A stretch of 64,000 bases of DNA, from contig NZ_CP142394.1 in the NCBI RefSeq assembly GCF_035930445.1, positions 2,699,501-2,763,500 on the forward strand, in the 5' to 3' direction. Both the position numbers and the translations under genes were made by a program. The stretch comes from Sphingopyxis chilensis (GTDB taxonomy: Bacteria > Pseudomonadota > Alphaproteobacteria > Sphingomonadales > Sphingomonadaceae). The notes beneath the pieces are model-generated. The model was not told the DNA's origin, ran no database searches, and saw only the letters and a list, made by a program, of their open reading frames with translations. Every line of letters begins with the position of its first letter. The first letter of the stretch is position 1. Of the stretch, positions 55,645-64,000 are shown one piece after another.

Positions 55645-57012
55645 ATGCTTCTCCGTCCGATCAGCCTTTCGCTCGCCCTGCTGCTGACCACCGCCCCGGT
55701 GTTCGCACAGATCGCGCCCACGCCGCCCGCAGTCACGGCGACGACCACACCGCGTGAGACCATCGAGGGTACGCTGTCGCAGGAACGCACCGTCATCGGC
55801 GTCCCGCCGCTCGCAACCGCGTCGGTGCAGACCGTCGCGGGGCTGCGCACCGACAGCCTGGGGCGCCAGATCGCGGACGTTATCGCAGCCGACCTCGAAC
55901 GCAGCGGCCTCTATGAACCGATCGGCCCCAATGGCGTCCGCGCGATTACCCGCGCCGAGGTGCAAGCCCCGCGCTTCGCCGAATGGCAGGCTCGCAACGC
56001 GGAGAATGTCGTCCACGGCTTTGTCGATGCGGGATCGAACGGCAGCCTGATCGTCGGCTGCTATCTCTACGACACCGCGCTCGGCAGCGAACTGGTGCGC
56101 AAGGGGTTCGAAATCCAGCCCGGCGACTGGCGCCGCGCCGCGCACAAATGCGCCGACGCCATCTATTCGCGCCTGTCGGGCGAAGCGCCCTTCTTCGACA
56201 GCCGCGTCGCCTATATCGCCGAGAGCGGTCCGAAGGGGAACCGCATCAAGCGGCTGGCGATCATGGATTCGGACGGCGGGAACCACCGCTTCATCACCAA
56301 CGGGCAGGCGCTCGCGATCAGCCCGCGCTTCTCGCCCGATTACAAGAAGATCGTCTACGTATCCTACCTCAACAACCGCGTCCGCGTTTTCATCTACGAT
56401 GTCGCGGCAGGCACGCAAAAGCTGGTGACCGAAAGCTCGAACGCGACCTTCGCGCCGCGCTGGTCGCCTGACGGCACCCAGATCCTTTATTCGATGGCCG
56501 TGAACGGCAACACCGACATCTATCGCATCTCGGCCAATGGCGGCACGCCGGTGCGGCTGACGAACACCCCGGGCATCGATGTCGGCGGCAGCTTCTCGCC
56601 CGACGGGCGGAAGATCGTGTTCGAGAGCGACCGGTCGGGCGGCCAGCAAATCTATACGATGAACATCGACGGATCGAACCAGCAGCGGATCAGCTTTGGC
56701 GGCGGCCGCGCCGCGACCCCCGAATGGTCGCCGCGCGGCGACCTGATCGCCTTTACCCGCATGGGCGGCGGCGAGTTCCGCATCGGCGTGATGACCCCGT
56801 CGGGCGGCGGGGTACGGATGCTGACCAACAGCTGGCAGGACGAGGCGCCGACCTGGTCGCCGAACGGCCGTGTTATCCAGTTTTTCCGCACGACGCGCGG
56901 GCGCGAAGGCAAGTCGAGCCTGTGGCAGGTCGACCTGACCGGCGTGAACCTGCGCCGTCTCCCCACACCGCAGGACGGATCGGATCCGAGCTGGGGCCCG
57001 GTCCTGCCTTGA
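55645..57012 (+). CDS. tolB: Tol-Pal periplasmic protein TolB
   Basis: A 455-residue protein with a signal peptide (PISLSLALLLTTAPVFAQ), an N-terminal alpha/beta domain and a six-bladed propeller with repeated SPDG motifs (FSPDYKKIVYVS, WSPDGTQILYS, FSPDGRKIVFES). It binds Pal and colicin-type ligands at the periplasmic side. The start at 55645 follows gagg and overlaps nothing. Confidence 0.96.
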   Translation: MLLRPISLSLALLLTTAPVFAQIAPTPPAVTATTTPRETIEGTLSQERTVIGVPPLATASVQTVAGLRTDSLGRQIADVIAADLERSGLYEPIGPNGVRAITRAEVQAPRFAEWQARNAENVVHGFVDAGSNGSLIVGCYLYDTALGSELVRKGFEIQPGDWRRAAHKCADAIYSRLSGEAPFFDSRVAYIAESGPKGNRIKRLAIMDSDGGNHRFITNGQALAISPRFSPDYKKIVYVSYLNNRVRVFIYDVAAGTQKLVTESSNATFAPRWSPDGTQILYSMAVNGNTDIYRISANGGTPVRLTNTPGIDVGGSFSPDGRKIVFESDRSGGQQIYTMNIDGSNQQRISFGGGRAATPEWSPRGDLIAFTRMGGGEFRIGVMTPSGGGVRMLTNSWQDEAPTWSPNGRVIQFFRTTRGREGKSSLWQVDLTGVNLRRLPTPQDGSDPSWGPVLP

Positions 57013-57118
57013 CAAGGGCGGAACCAAAGCGCCCGGCTTGGGTTCAAATATCGCGTCCCGGCCAGGTTGTTTTGCCCGCACGAACAGAATTTCCCACAAC
57101 AACAAGAGGACAGAAGAC

Positions 57119-57637
57119 ATGACGATACGGAAAAGCACCGCGATGATCGCGGCGATCACCATGCTTGCTGTTGGCGCCTGCTCGAAAAAGGCTCCTGACA
57201 CGCTTCCCCCCGCCCCCGAAGGCACCGGGACCGATCCCGGCGCCGGGACCGGCACCGGCGTGATCCCGGGGTCGCAGGAAGATTTCCTCACAAACGTCGG
57301 CGTCGCCGGCGACCGCATTTTCTTTGATTACGACCAGTATAATGTCGACGCGCAGGACCAGTCGACGCTGCAGAGCCAGGCGCAGTGGTTGCAGCGCAAC
57401 CCTGCGGTTCGCGTCACGCTCGAAGGCCATGCCGACGAACGCGGCACCCGCGACTATAACATCGCGCTCGGCGAACGCCGCGCCAACGCAGCGAAAAACT
57501 ATCTCGCGTCGCTCGGCATCGATCCCAGCCGCATCAACGTCATCAGCTATGGCAAGGAACGTCCGGCCGAACTCGGTTCGACCGAAGAGGCTTATGCCAA
57601 GAACCGCCGCGCAGTGACCGTCGTTATCGGGCAATAA
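57119..57637 (+). CDS. pal: Peptidoglycan-associated lipoprotein Pal
   Basis: A 172-residue lipoprotein. The lipobox is LAVGAC with Cys as first mature residue; the OmpA-like domain contains RIFFDYDQYNVD and the peptidoglycan-binding GHADERGTRDYNIALGERRA. The start at 57119 follows agagga. Its 3' end overlaps the convergent prepilin peptidase gene by 14 bases. Confidence 0.96.
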   Translation: MTIRKSTAMIAAITMLAVGACSKKAPDTLPPAPEGTGTDPGAGTGTGVIPGSQEDFLTNVGVAGDRIFFDYDQYNVDAQDQSTLQSQAQWLQRNPAVRVTLEGHADERGTRDYNIALGERRANAAKNYLASLGIDPSRINVISYGKERPAELGSTEEAYAKNRRAVTVVIGQ

Positions 57638-58391
57638 GCGGCCAGAGCGGCACCGTTGCAAAGGCTGCCGCGCAGGCAAAGACACCGAAGGGGACCCGCC
57701 GCTCGCCAAGCGGCTGGTCCTCTTTTTGTTGCGCGGCGATCGCCCAGACGATCCCTCCGAGGCTCGCGAGCAACAGCATCAGCGGCAGCGCCTGCCAGCC
57801 GAGCCACGCTCCGATCGCCGCGACCAGTTTCGGGTCGCCCCCGCCCATGGCGTCCTTCCGTCGCACACGGCGATAGAATTCGGCGATGGCGGCGAGCGTC
57901 AGACCGCTAACGAAGGCGCCGACCCATCGATCGATCAATGCCGTGTCGAGCATCGGTCCAGCGAGCAGAAGGCCGACCACCCCGAGCAACAGATTGAGGC
58001 GATCAGGCAGCCAGAAATGTCGCGCGTCGAGCAGCGCAAGCGGCAACAACAGCCAGCCAAACAGCGCCCATAGCCAACCCGCCGTTCCCGGCATGAGTGC
58101 CAAAGCGACGACCCCGACCAACGCCGCTCCCAGTTCGACGCGCGAATGAAAGGGGTCGATCGGTGCGCCGCACGTCCGGCATCGCCCCCGCGAGGCGAGA
58201 GGCGACAGCAACGGGATGAGATCGAGTGCGCCCAGCGGGCGGCCGCATCCGTCGCACTGCGATCGCCCGAGCACCGACCGGCCCGCAGGCCACCGCAGCA
58301 CCAGCGTCGCGATGAAGCTACCAAGAATGAGCCCGATCAGGCCGGCAAAGGCGATGCCCATGCCGAAGGGCAAGGCATCGAGAAGGGTCAC
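57624..58391 (-). CDS. Prepilin peptidase / N-methyltransferase (GspO/PilD)
   Basis: About 255 residues with multiple helices. Two CxxC pairs (CDGCG, CRTCG) mark the methyltransferase half; the aspartic protease residues are in LLDARHFWLPD and MGGGDPKLVAAIG. It cleaves and methylates the pseudopilins encoded upstream. The GTG at 58391, one base after the gspN stop, is the likely start, though without a clear ribosome binding site. Last gene of the type II secretion operon. Confidence 0.92.
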   Translation of the reverse strand: MTLLDALPFGMGIAFAGLIGLILGSFIATLVLRWPAGRSVLGRSQCDGCGRPLGALDLIPLLSPLASRGRCRTCGAPIDPFHSRVELGAALVGVVALALMPGTAGWLWALFGWLLLPLALLDARHFWLPDRLNLLLGVVGLLLAGPMLDTALIDRWVGAFVSGLTLAAIAEFYRRVRRKDAMGGGDPKLVAAIGAWLGWQALPLMLLLASLGGIVWAIAAQQKEDQPLGERRVPFGVFACAAAFATVPLWPLIAR

Positions 58392-58392
58392 G

Positions 58393-59109
58393 TCAGAAGC
58401 GGCCTGTGGTCGCCAGCACGAAGCCGCCTTGGCCCGCCCGGAACCCCAGCGCGGCCAGCGCCGCGACCATCGCGGGGTCGCGGTCGACATTGATCGCGAA
58501 TTGGGCGCGATACGCGCCGCTTCCGTCGAACGACAAGGTCAGCCGCTCCATTCCCGACTGGCTGGCGAGCGCGGCCTGCGCGCGCCCTTTGGCACAACTG
58601 AGCGGACCGGACAGGCCGCGCGACAAATCGAGGCCCGCGATTGGGGCGTTGACGGCAAGCTGGATACGGCCGCCGGCGGCGGCGCATCGCCCCGCATCGT
58701 CGAAACGCACCGTCGCGCCTTCGAAGCTTATCCTGTCTACCGGGATCGCGCCCAGCCCGCCCGACATCGACGTCGTGCCGCTGACGTCGGACATGCCGCG
58801 AGGATCGCTGCCATAAAGGCGTCCGGCCAGCGCACCGAGCCTTTCATCGGTGCGGGAGAAAGACAGTTCGACACCCCCGCCCAGAAGCGCAAGCGGCGAA
58901 AGGCTCGCCCGCACCGTGCCGAGCGGTAAGGCCCCGAGCCGCGCCTCGACGAGTTCGCCCGACCACACCGAGCCGCGCACCTCACGCGCGGAGACACCCG
59001 CATCGCTCGCGCCCGACCAAGCGAGCGCGAGCCGCATCGGAAAGGTCGCAATGAGAAGCAGCAGTGCAAGCGCTACCCCGGCGATGATCCATCCTCTACG
59101 CGCGATCAT
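58393..59109 (-). CDS. gspN: Type II secretion protein N
   Basis: A 238-residue protein with one N-terminal helix (WIIAGVALALLLLIATFPMRL), VRGSVWSGELVEARLGALPLG typical of GspN, and two Cys that may pair. It belongs to the GspC/N-type periplasmic components of the secretion machine. Starts in an ATGA overlap with gspM; a far longer open frame in this phase is spurious. Confidence 0.88.
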   Translation of the reverse strand: MIARRGWIIAGVALALLLLIATFPMRLALAWSGASDAGVSAREVRGSVWSGELVEARLGALPLGTVRASLSPLALLGGGVELSFSRTDERLGALAGRLYGSDPRGMSDVSGTTSMSGGLGAIPVDRISFEGATVRFDDAGRCAAAGGRIQLAVNAPIAGLDLSRGLSGPLSCAKGRAQAALASQSGMERLTLSFDGSGAYRAQFAINVDRDPAMVAALAALGFRAGQGGFVLATTGRF

Positions 59110-59588
59110 TGTCCGCCCTTCCGGAGTTCCGCCGTCAGTCCGACGGTGCCGTCGGCGGCCGGAGTGATAGTCAGTTGATCGACGACGAAACCTTGCCCCT
59201 CGAGCGAAGCGAGCCAGTCGACCAGCACCGGCGCCTTGGCGGTGGCGATGGCGATTGTCGCTTGCCCGCTGCCCCTTGCCTCGTTGCGGTCGAGCGTCAG
59301 CCCGATCTCGCCCGCCGATTGCGCAAGAAATTGGTCGATCGCCATCGCATCGACCGTCTTTGCCACAGATTTCGCAGGACTCCGGCCAAGTAACTGCACC
59401 TTTGCCTTGACGCGGCCCTCGCGCTCGATCGCCGCGCCATGCCCGCTTTCGAGATCGATGAACGCCGCGACCGCAGGGCGGGCGAGGCCCCATATCAGCA
59501 CGCCAAGTGCAAGCGCGCCGGCGACGCCGACAAGCCAGCGTTCGCGCGTCGAAAGGCCGATCCACCAGTTTTTCAAGCGCTCGGTCAT
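59106..59588 (-). CDS. gspM: Type II secretion protein M
   Basis: A 160-residue inner-membrane platform protein: short cytoplasmic lead (KNWWIGLSTRERWLVG), one helix (VAGALALGVLIWGLARPA) and a periplasmic ferredoxin-like domain. The WxxLSxRER segment is typical of GspM. Overlaps gspL by four bases (ATGA). Confidence 0.9.
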   Translation of the reverse strand: MTERLKNWWIGLSTRERWLVGVAGALALGVLIWGLARPAVAAFIDLESGHGAAIEREGRVKAKVQLLGRSPAKSVAKTVDAMAIDQFLAQSAGEIGLTLDRNEARGSGQATIAIATAKAPVLVDWLASLEGQGFVVDQLTITPAADGTVGLTAELRKGGQ

Positions 59589-60730
59589 GGTACCGCCCGG
59601 ATGGTGATATTGGCCATTTGCTGGCCGTCGCTGCCAGCCATCGGCTGCGCGGTGATGCGATAGCCGCGCGCCTGAAGGGCGAGCAGCACCTGGTTAATGT
59701 CCTCGACGCGCGGCGCGGCGAGCGTCGTCGACAACGTCCCGTCGGTGCGATGCGACAGCGTCTTGAGCGATACGCCGGGCGCATCCCCCATCGCGTCGTA
59801 AAGCGCCGAAGCGGGGACAGAGAAGGCAAGCGGTCCGCCGCCGGCGGCCGCGAGACGGTGGTCGAGTTCGGCTTCCGCCGCCGCGGGATTGGGCGCGGCG
59901 ACGCCTGCCTTTTTCGCCATCGCCACCACCGCTTCATCGGCGCGCCCGGTGTCGGCGGCGAGGCGTATCGCGTAAATGACCGGAACGAGCACGCTGATGG
60001 CGATGAGCGCTACCAACAAAAGCTTTGCCGTCCGCAGCATCGCGGCGTCGACAGACCAACTGCGCTTCGGCTTCCAGCCACCGCTGAGCAGGTCGAGCGG
60101 CGGCGCCGCCAGAGTCAGCAACAGCGCTTCGCGCATGCGGTCGGAATCGAGCGGCACGACAGCATGATTGCCGGCGATCAGCGGATCGAGCTCAGGGTCC
60201 GAAAGATAGGCACGGTCGGCGCTTCGGATGACCTGCTCGCCGCCAATCTCGGCAGTCCAGAGCGTATCGGGCTCGGGCCGCGGCACGGCGGCGGTGGCGG
60301 GAATGATCGCGACGGGTGCCAGCTCGCGCGCCTTCAGCCAGTCGGCCCATGCGGCCATCGCCGCGTGAGTGGTGACCGCGACCGGGACGGCCTGCCCCTC
60401 GCCTGCCGGCTGCCCCGTGACCACATGCAGCGACGCCGCGTCGCCAAGGCTATCCTTCAGCGCATCGATTCGCGCGGCGGCGGCGGCTTGCGCGGGAGCG
60501 GCGTCCGGATAATGAAGCCAGCGCAGCGGCACGTCGGCCGCAGGCGCCAGTGCGACCAGCCGGCCGTCGGCGTCCTCGTCCTGCGGCGTTTCCCAAGCGC
60601 CAACCCAGCCGTCGTCCTGCCCCGAATCGACGATCACCCCATCGTCGATACGCAGCCATGCGGGATAGGGCGCATTTTCCTCGCGAAGCGCCGCAACGGG
60701 CGGCAGCCAGATAACCAGCGTGCGTGACAT
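59585..60730 (-). CDS. gspL: Type II secretion protein L
   Basis: A 381-residue bitopic platform protein. The cytoplasmic actin-like part begins MSRTLVIWLPP and has WADWLKARELAPVAIIPA; one helix (LLLVALIAISVLVPVIYAI) crosses to a periplasmic domain that pairs with GspM. It links the assembly ATPase to the membrane platform. Confidence 0.9.
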   Translation of the reverse strand: MSRTLVIWLPPVAALREENAPYPAWLRIDDGVIVDSGQDDGWVGAWETPQDEDADGRLVALAPAADVPLRWLHYPDAAPAQAAAAARIDALKDSLGDAASLHVVTGQPAGEGQAVPVAVTTHAAMAAWADWLKARELAPVAIIPATAAVPRPEPDTLWTAEIGGEQVIRSADRAYLSDPELDPLIAGNHAVVPLDSDRMREALLLTLAAPPLDLLSGGWKPKRSWSVDAAMLRTAKLLLVALIAISVLVPVIYAIRLAADTGRADEAVVAMAKKAGVAAPNPAAAEAELDHRLAAAGGGPLAFSVPASALYDAMGDAPGVSLKTLSHRTDGTLSTTLAAPRVEDINQVLLALQARGYRITAQPMAGSDGQQMANITIRAVP

Positions 60731-60731
60731 A

Positions 60732-61739
60732 TCAATCGGTCTCGCCCCAATCGCGGCGGACGATGACTGGCGGCGTCATTCCTGCGGACGGCGCCCCGCC
60801 ATTGGCATCGATCAGCGAAATTGCGGTCAAGAAACCGTCCCCCATCGTCACATTCGTCGTCAGCGTGAGCCAGCGGCTGGTCACACCCGCCTGTTGGGCC
60901 ACGTCGGTCGGCGGCTTGCGCCCTTCGAACGGCCTCGCCTCCCAGAATCGTACGCTGCTGCCATAGCCGCCCGCGGGGCGCGCCGCCAGCGCCGCCCGCG
61001 CGTCGGCGATACTGATTTCTCCGGGCAGCAACATCGCAATCAGCGGCGCCTGTTCGGGAAGAAGTGTATTCACGTTCAACTTCACCGGATCGGTCAACGG
61101 CAGCACGCAGACCCAAGGCTTGAGCCGCGCGTAGATTTTGGGGCTGACCCCGCGCACCGCGCGAAGCTCGCTGACATCGGCCATCTTTCGGTTGGCGGGC
61201 AGATAGGCACTTTGCATCGATCGATAGACATTATCCTCCGCGCCGAGCCGCCCTTCATTGCCGTCGCTGTCGATCCAGTCGGCCGCCGCCCCCGCGATCG
61301 CCTGCGCCTCGCCCGGCTCGATCCCCAGCAGCGTCATCAATTCGCCGAACTGGCGCATCGCTCCCGATCGCTGGCCGAACCGCCCCGGCACCGTCTCGGC
61401 GACAAGGCTGTTGAGGTTGAAACAATTGTTCGCATCGGTGAGCCTCGCCCGCCCTACGCCGCCGGGCAGCGGCAGGGTAAAATCGCGCCCCAGCCAATTG
61501 CCCGCGAGCGTCAGCTTGGCCGGATCGCGCCCGACGAGATCGGCGACCTGTCGCAGCGCGATATGTTCGGCAGCGAAGGCGTAAGCACGTCCCTGATCGA
61601 CCGTCGCCGCGCTGCCCGCGATACGCGTCGCAAGCGTCAGGCGGTCGAGCGCGGTCGCGGCGATGACCGCCATCACCGCGACGAGCAGCAGCACACTGAG
61701 CAGCGCCGCGCCGCGTTCACCTGTCGCGTCGCGCGTCAT
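60732..61739 (-). CDS. gspK: Type II secretion minor pseudopilin K
   Basis: A 335-residue pseudopilin, larger than the others as usual. The leader ERGAALLSVLLLVAVMAVI lacks the +5 Glu, a known GspK feature. NNCFNLNSLV and the DWIDSDGNEGRLGAEDNVY segment match the GspK core. It caps the pseudopilus tip with GspI and GspJ. Overlaps gspJ by four bases. Confidence 0.92.
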   Translation of the reverse strand: MTRDATGERGAALLSVLLLVAVMAVIAATALDRLTLATRIAGSAATVDQGRAYAFAAEHIALRQVADLVGRDPAKLTLAGNWLGRDFTLPLPGGVGRARLTDANNCFNLNSLVAETVPGRFGQRSGAMRQFGELMTLLGIEPGEAQAIAGAAADWIDSDGNEGRLGAEDNVYRSMQSAYLPANRKMADVSELRAVRGVSPKIYARLKPWVCVLPLTDPVKLNVNTLLPEQAPLIAMLLPGEISIADARAALAARPAGGYGSSVRFWEARPFEGRKPPTDVAQQAGVTSRWLTLTTNVTMGDGFLTAISLIDANGGAPSAGMTPPVIVRRDWGETD

Positions 61740-62344
61740 GGCGCAGGCACTCCAGCGACCGGCGGCGGCAGCGTCGGAGCGGTCAGGAACGACATCGTCA
61801 GCGCCTCGCGCCCCGTGCGCGTCAGCCGTACCTCCACCGCGCGCGGCAATCGGTCGCCCGGTTCCGAAATCCAGCTTTCACTCCAATTGCCCCGCTCGTC
61901 GCGATACCGCACCGCCACCGCCGCGACCTCGCCCACCAGCCGGTCCCCGTCGCCAAGCGCGGTTCCGTCGAGCATCGGCTGCGCCGCGCGGCGCCACTCT
62001 TCCCCCACAAGCGCATAGCCTACTCGCTCGACATTCGGGCGCGGGCTGCCATCGAGCGAGCCGGCGCCGCCATGCACAAAGGCAAAGCCGTTCGACGACC
62101 CGATGAAAGCCGGAATGGCCTCACCCGCGGGGCCGCGCGTCGATCGTTGGACCGCCTGCGCCAGATCGTTCGCCATCACGGCACGCAGCCGGTTGATGCC
62201 GCCCATCGCCTTCAGCCGTTCCTGCACCGCATCCTGCGTATCGACGCTGGCGCGCAAAAGGCCGACGCCCATCGCCGCGATCGCCGCGAAGATCGACAGC
62301 GCGACGAGCATTTCTACAAGCGTGAAGCCGCGTTCGTCCCTCAT
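61736..62344 (-). CDS. gspJ: Type II secretion minor pseudopilin J
   Basis: A 202-residue pseudopilin with the class III leader RGFTLVEMLVALSIFAAIA (Glu at +5) and the GspJ pattern of MGGINRLRAVMANDLAQA after the helix. Forms the tip complex with GspI and GspK. Overlaps gspI by four bases. Confidence 0.92.
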   Translation of the reverse strand: MRDERGFTLVEMLVALSIFAAIAAMGVGLLRASVDTQDAVQERLKAMGGINRLRAVMANDLAQAVQRSTRGPAGEAIPAFIGSSNGFAFVHGGAGSLDGSPRPNVERVGYALVGEEWRRAAQPMLDGTALGDGDRLVGEVAAVAVRYRDERGNWSESWISEPGDRLPRAVEVRLTRTGREALTMSFLTAPTLPPPVAGVPAP

Positions 62345-62706
62345 TGCGATGGCCGGATGATCGTCAGCGCCGCTTGCCCACGTCCGCTTTCGGGCCGGAC
62401 GAGTAGGTCGATGCGCAGCAGCGCGTTATCGGCGGTCCTGGCGACACGTTGTTCGACGCGCCAGTTGCGCCCCGCGTTGGCGACGCCGATCGCACTGTTG
62501 CCGATCGTCGGCGGGGCCGGGTCGGTCCACAGTTCGACCGCGCGGTTTTGGGCGACGATGCCCGCCATCGTGCTTTCGTCGAGGTCGCCCGCGGTGCGGA
62601 TCGCATAGGCGTCGAGGCGGATCAGCGCGAGCGCGGCGATGCTGATGACGCTGAGCGCAACCAGCATTTCCAGCAGCGTAAACCCGCTTTCACGCTCACT
62701 GGCCAC
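62341..62706 (-). CDS. gspI: Type II secretion minor pseudopilin I
   Basis: A 121-residue pseudopilin with leader SGFTLLEMLVALSVISIAA. The GTG at 62706, inside the end of gspH, gives the usual short leader (VASERESG); a longer frame to 62913 is a shadow of gspH. A VxNRAVELW-like stretch (VAQNRAVELWTDP) is typical of GspI. Confidence 0.9.
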   Translation of the reverse strand: MASERESGFTLLEMLVALSVISIAALALIRLDAYAIRTAGDLDESTMAGIVAQNRAVELWTDPAPPTIGNSAIGVANAGRNWRVEQRVARTADNALLRIDLLVRPESGRGQAALTIIRPSQ

Positions 62707-63178
62707 GACTGACCTCCCCGGTGGCGGAGACGCGCACCACTTCGCGCGCGTCGCCGCCGGCCAGCACGATGGCCTGCGGCGTCGGGCTGGTACCGACCCG
62801 GTCGAAAAGCAGGCGCGCCGCGCCGCGACCGTCGCCCGCCTCGAAGCGGACGTTGCCGGACCAGTTCCGCCGTTCGAAGGCGCGACCGGGAAGCGGCTGC
62901 CATTCGCCCGCAATCCGCCGTTCGAACCCGTAACCTGACGGCGCGAAATTGACCGCGACGCTGCGCCCCTCGATCACCGCCACATCGCGCGCGGCGGCAA
63001 GGCGCGCGGCGAGCCTGTCGGCCTCGCTGCGCACAGTGCGCTCTTCCCCGGGGATGGTCAGCACCACGGCCGTTGCCGCAAGTGCCATGATCGCGAGCAC
63101 GACCATCAGTTCGACAAGGGTGAAGCCGTTGGCGGGGGGACGCGCGCGCGCCTTAATTGTCGCTGCGAATATCCGCAT
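62696..63178 (-). CDS. gspH: Type II secretion minor pseudopilin H
   Basis: A 160-residue pseudopilin with leader NGFTLVELMVVLAIMALAA and a GspH beta domain (GRSVAVNFAPSGYGFE). The ATG at 63178 lies inside gspG (26-base overlap) and gives a leader of normal length; upstream in-frame starts would make an implausible N-terminus. Confidence 0.9.
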   Translation of the reverse strand: MRIFAATIKARARPPANGFTLVELMVVLAIMALAATAVVLTIPGEERTVRSEADRLAARLAAARDVAVIEGRSVAVNFAPSGYGFERRIAGEWQPLPGRAFERRNWSGNVRFEAGDGRGAARLLFDRVGTSPTPQAIVLAGGDAREVVRVSATGEVSRGQ

Positions 63179-63650
63179 TGTCGTCGGTCCCGCCGGGGGC
63201 GCCGTCGGCACCGAGCGACCAGACGTCGAACGCCTTCCCGTTCGGCCCCGGCGCCTGATAATTATAAGGGCGCCCCCAAGGATCGGCGGGCAGTTTCTTG
63301 ATATAGCCACCGCGGCGATAACGTTCGGGCTGCGCCAGCGCAGGCGGCGCAGTGACGAGCGCGTTCAGCCCGTCGGTCGAGGCCGGGTAGGTCAGATTGT
63401 CGAGCCGATATTGCTCGAGGGCGTTTTCGAGCGTCGAAATGTCGGCTTTCGCCTTCGTCACCATCGCGCGATCCTGGCTCGGCAGGACGTTGATCATCAC
63501 CACCGTGGCGAGCAGCCCGATGATGAAGATGACGACCATCAATTCGGTCAGGGTAAAGCCGCGCTCATCCTTCTTGCGGCGGCGGTGCACGGGCGGGCGG
63601 GCGGTATCGAGCATCAGGTGAAGGAATAGCTGCATCAGCGACATTTTCAT
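63153..63650 (-). CDS. gspG: Type II secretion major pseudopilin G
   Basis: A 165-residue protein. The leader (RRKKDERGFTLTELMVVIF) is longer than usual, about 30 residues before the cleavage Gly. ALEQYRLDNLTYPASTDGLNALV and DPWGRPYNYQAPG.. with GGTDDNADI bind calcium in GspG. The ATG at 63650 overlaps the gspF stop (ATGA); later in-frame ATGs would shorten the leader. Confidence 0.95.
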   Translation of the reverse strand: MKMSLMQLFLHLMLDTARPPVHRRRKKDERGFTLTELMVVIFIIGLLATVVMINVLPSQDRAMVTKAKADISTLENALEQYRLDNLTYPASTDGLNALVTAPPALAQPERYRRGGYIKKLPADPWGRPYNYQAPGPNGKAFDVWSLGADGAPGGTDDNADIRSDN

Positions 63651-64000
63651 AGTCCGGCTAGGTTCTGCAACTGAAGGATCGGAAGCAGGATGGCGAGGAT
63701 GATAAGGGCAACGCATGACCCCATAACGACAATTATGACAGGTTCGAGAAGCGCCATCGACGCAGCCGTAAAGCGGTCGAATTCGCGTTCGAGATAGTCG
63801 GCGGCGCGTTCGAGCATGACTTCGAGCCGCCCGGCGCTTTCACCACTCGCCGTCATATAGACGAGCAGCGGCGGAAACACCCCGGCGTCGCGCAGCGCTG
63901 TGGACAGGCCGCCGCCGGCACGCACCTGATCGACGATATGCGCCGTCGCGCTGGCGAGCGCGGCATTGCGGATCGTCGGCACCGTCAGCTTCAGCCCTTC
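63647..64000 (-). CDS. gspF: Type II secretion inner-membrane platform protein F, 5' part outside window
   Basis: Only the last ~117 residues are present; the frame is open to the right edge. VPTIRNAALASATAHIVDQV, MTASGESAGRLEVMLERAADYLE and the final helix IIVVMGSCVALIILAILLPI are typical of the C-terminal half of GspF/PilC. It anchors the pseudopilus assembly in the inner membrane. Confidence 0.93.
   Translation of the reverse strand, partial: EGLKLTVPTIRNAALASATAHIVDQVRAGGGLSTALRDAGVFPPLLVYMTASGESAGRLEVMLERAADYLEREFDRFTAASMALLEPVIIVVMGSCVALIILAILLPILQLQNLAGL

Noticed and set aside
58393..59937. A 514-codon frame continuing upstream of gspN
   Set aside because: The extra part is a shadow of gspM and gspL; GspN-like sequence starts at 59109 with an ATGA overlap.

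Overview
The window is a stretch of chromosome from a high-GC alphaproteobacterium, most likely a sphingomonad (Sphingopyxis or a close relative). This rests on alphaproteobacterial markers (the F1-ATPase zeta inhibitor, gapR, DUF1244, a ruvCAB-ybgC-tolQRAB-pal block) and on several intergenic palindrome families of a kind common in sphingomonads. I saw no tRNA, rRNA, CRISPR array, insertion sequence or phage gene. Almost all of the sequence is coding, and many neighbouring genes overlap by 1-14 bases.

Layout. 1-5.8 kb: end of an alpha/beta hydrolase, a Gdx/SugE-type SMR exporter behind a strongly structured leader, pepN, an SDR-like protein and a DUF445 protein. 5.8-10.7 kb: an RND efflux pair (adaptor, then a permease with an unusual extra membrane block). 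10.9-12.6 kb: two GlsB/YeaQ-family membrane proteins and a ~1 kb non-coding stretch. 12.6-18.2 kb: nadA, a DUF2306-like membrane protein, an MBL hydrolase with a DUF4230 protein, and a blaI-blaR1-like pair with a perfect operator. 18.4-21.0 kb: an NsrR-like repressor divergent from two globin genes, then zeta/bolA/grxD.

21.2-37.0 kb holds a five-gene block: exported CHAT-domain protease, CHASE2-adenylate cyclase, small exported protein of unknown function, FhaC/ShlB-type outer-membrane transporter, and a ~2,580-residue TPS exoprotein. After cysS, a hydroxyacid dehydrogenase and a CpdA-like phosphodiesterase, 40.5-45.8 kb (minus strand) encodes a second unusual module: an FAD/NAD oxidoreductase fused to two cyclic-nucleotide-binding domains and four [4Fe-4S] motifs, a membrane cytochrome b-like protein, and an FHA domain fused across one membrane helix to a ten-haem cytochrome c. 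The phosphodiesterase follows it in the same direction.

46-64 kb is mostly housekeeping: bpt, pyk, DUF1244, gapR, ybjQ-like, yebC, ruvC-ruvA-(GFA)-ruvB, ybgC-tolQRAB-pal, and on the opposite strand a type II secretion operon (gspF-G-H-I-J-K-L-M-N-prepilin peptidase) running in from the right edge.

The two regions most worth attention are the CHAT/CHASE2/two-partner-secretion block and the FHA/cNMP redox module. One contains a cAMP-type cyclase, the other two cNMP sensor domains next to a probable cNMP phosphodiesterase, so a shared second messenger is possible but unproven.
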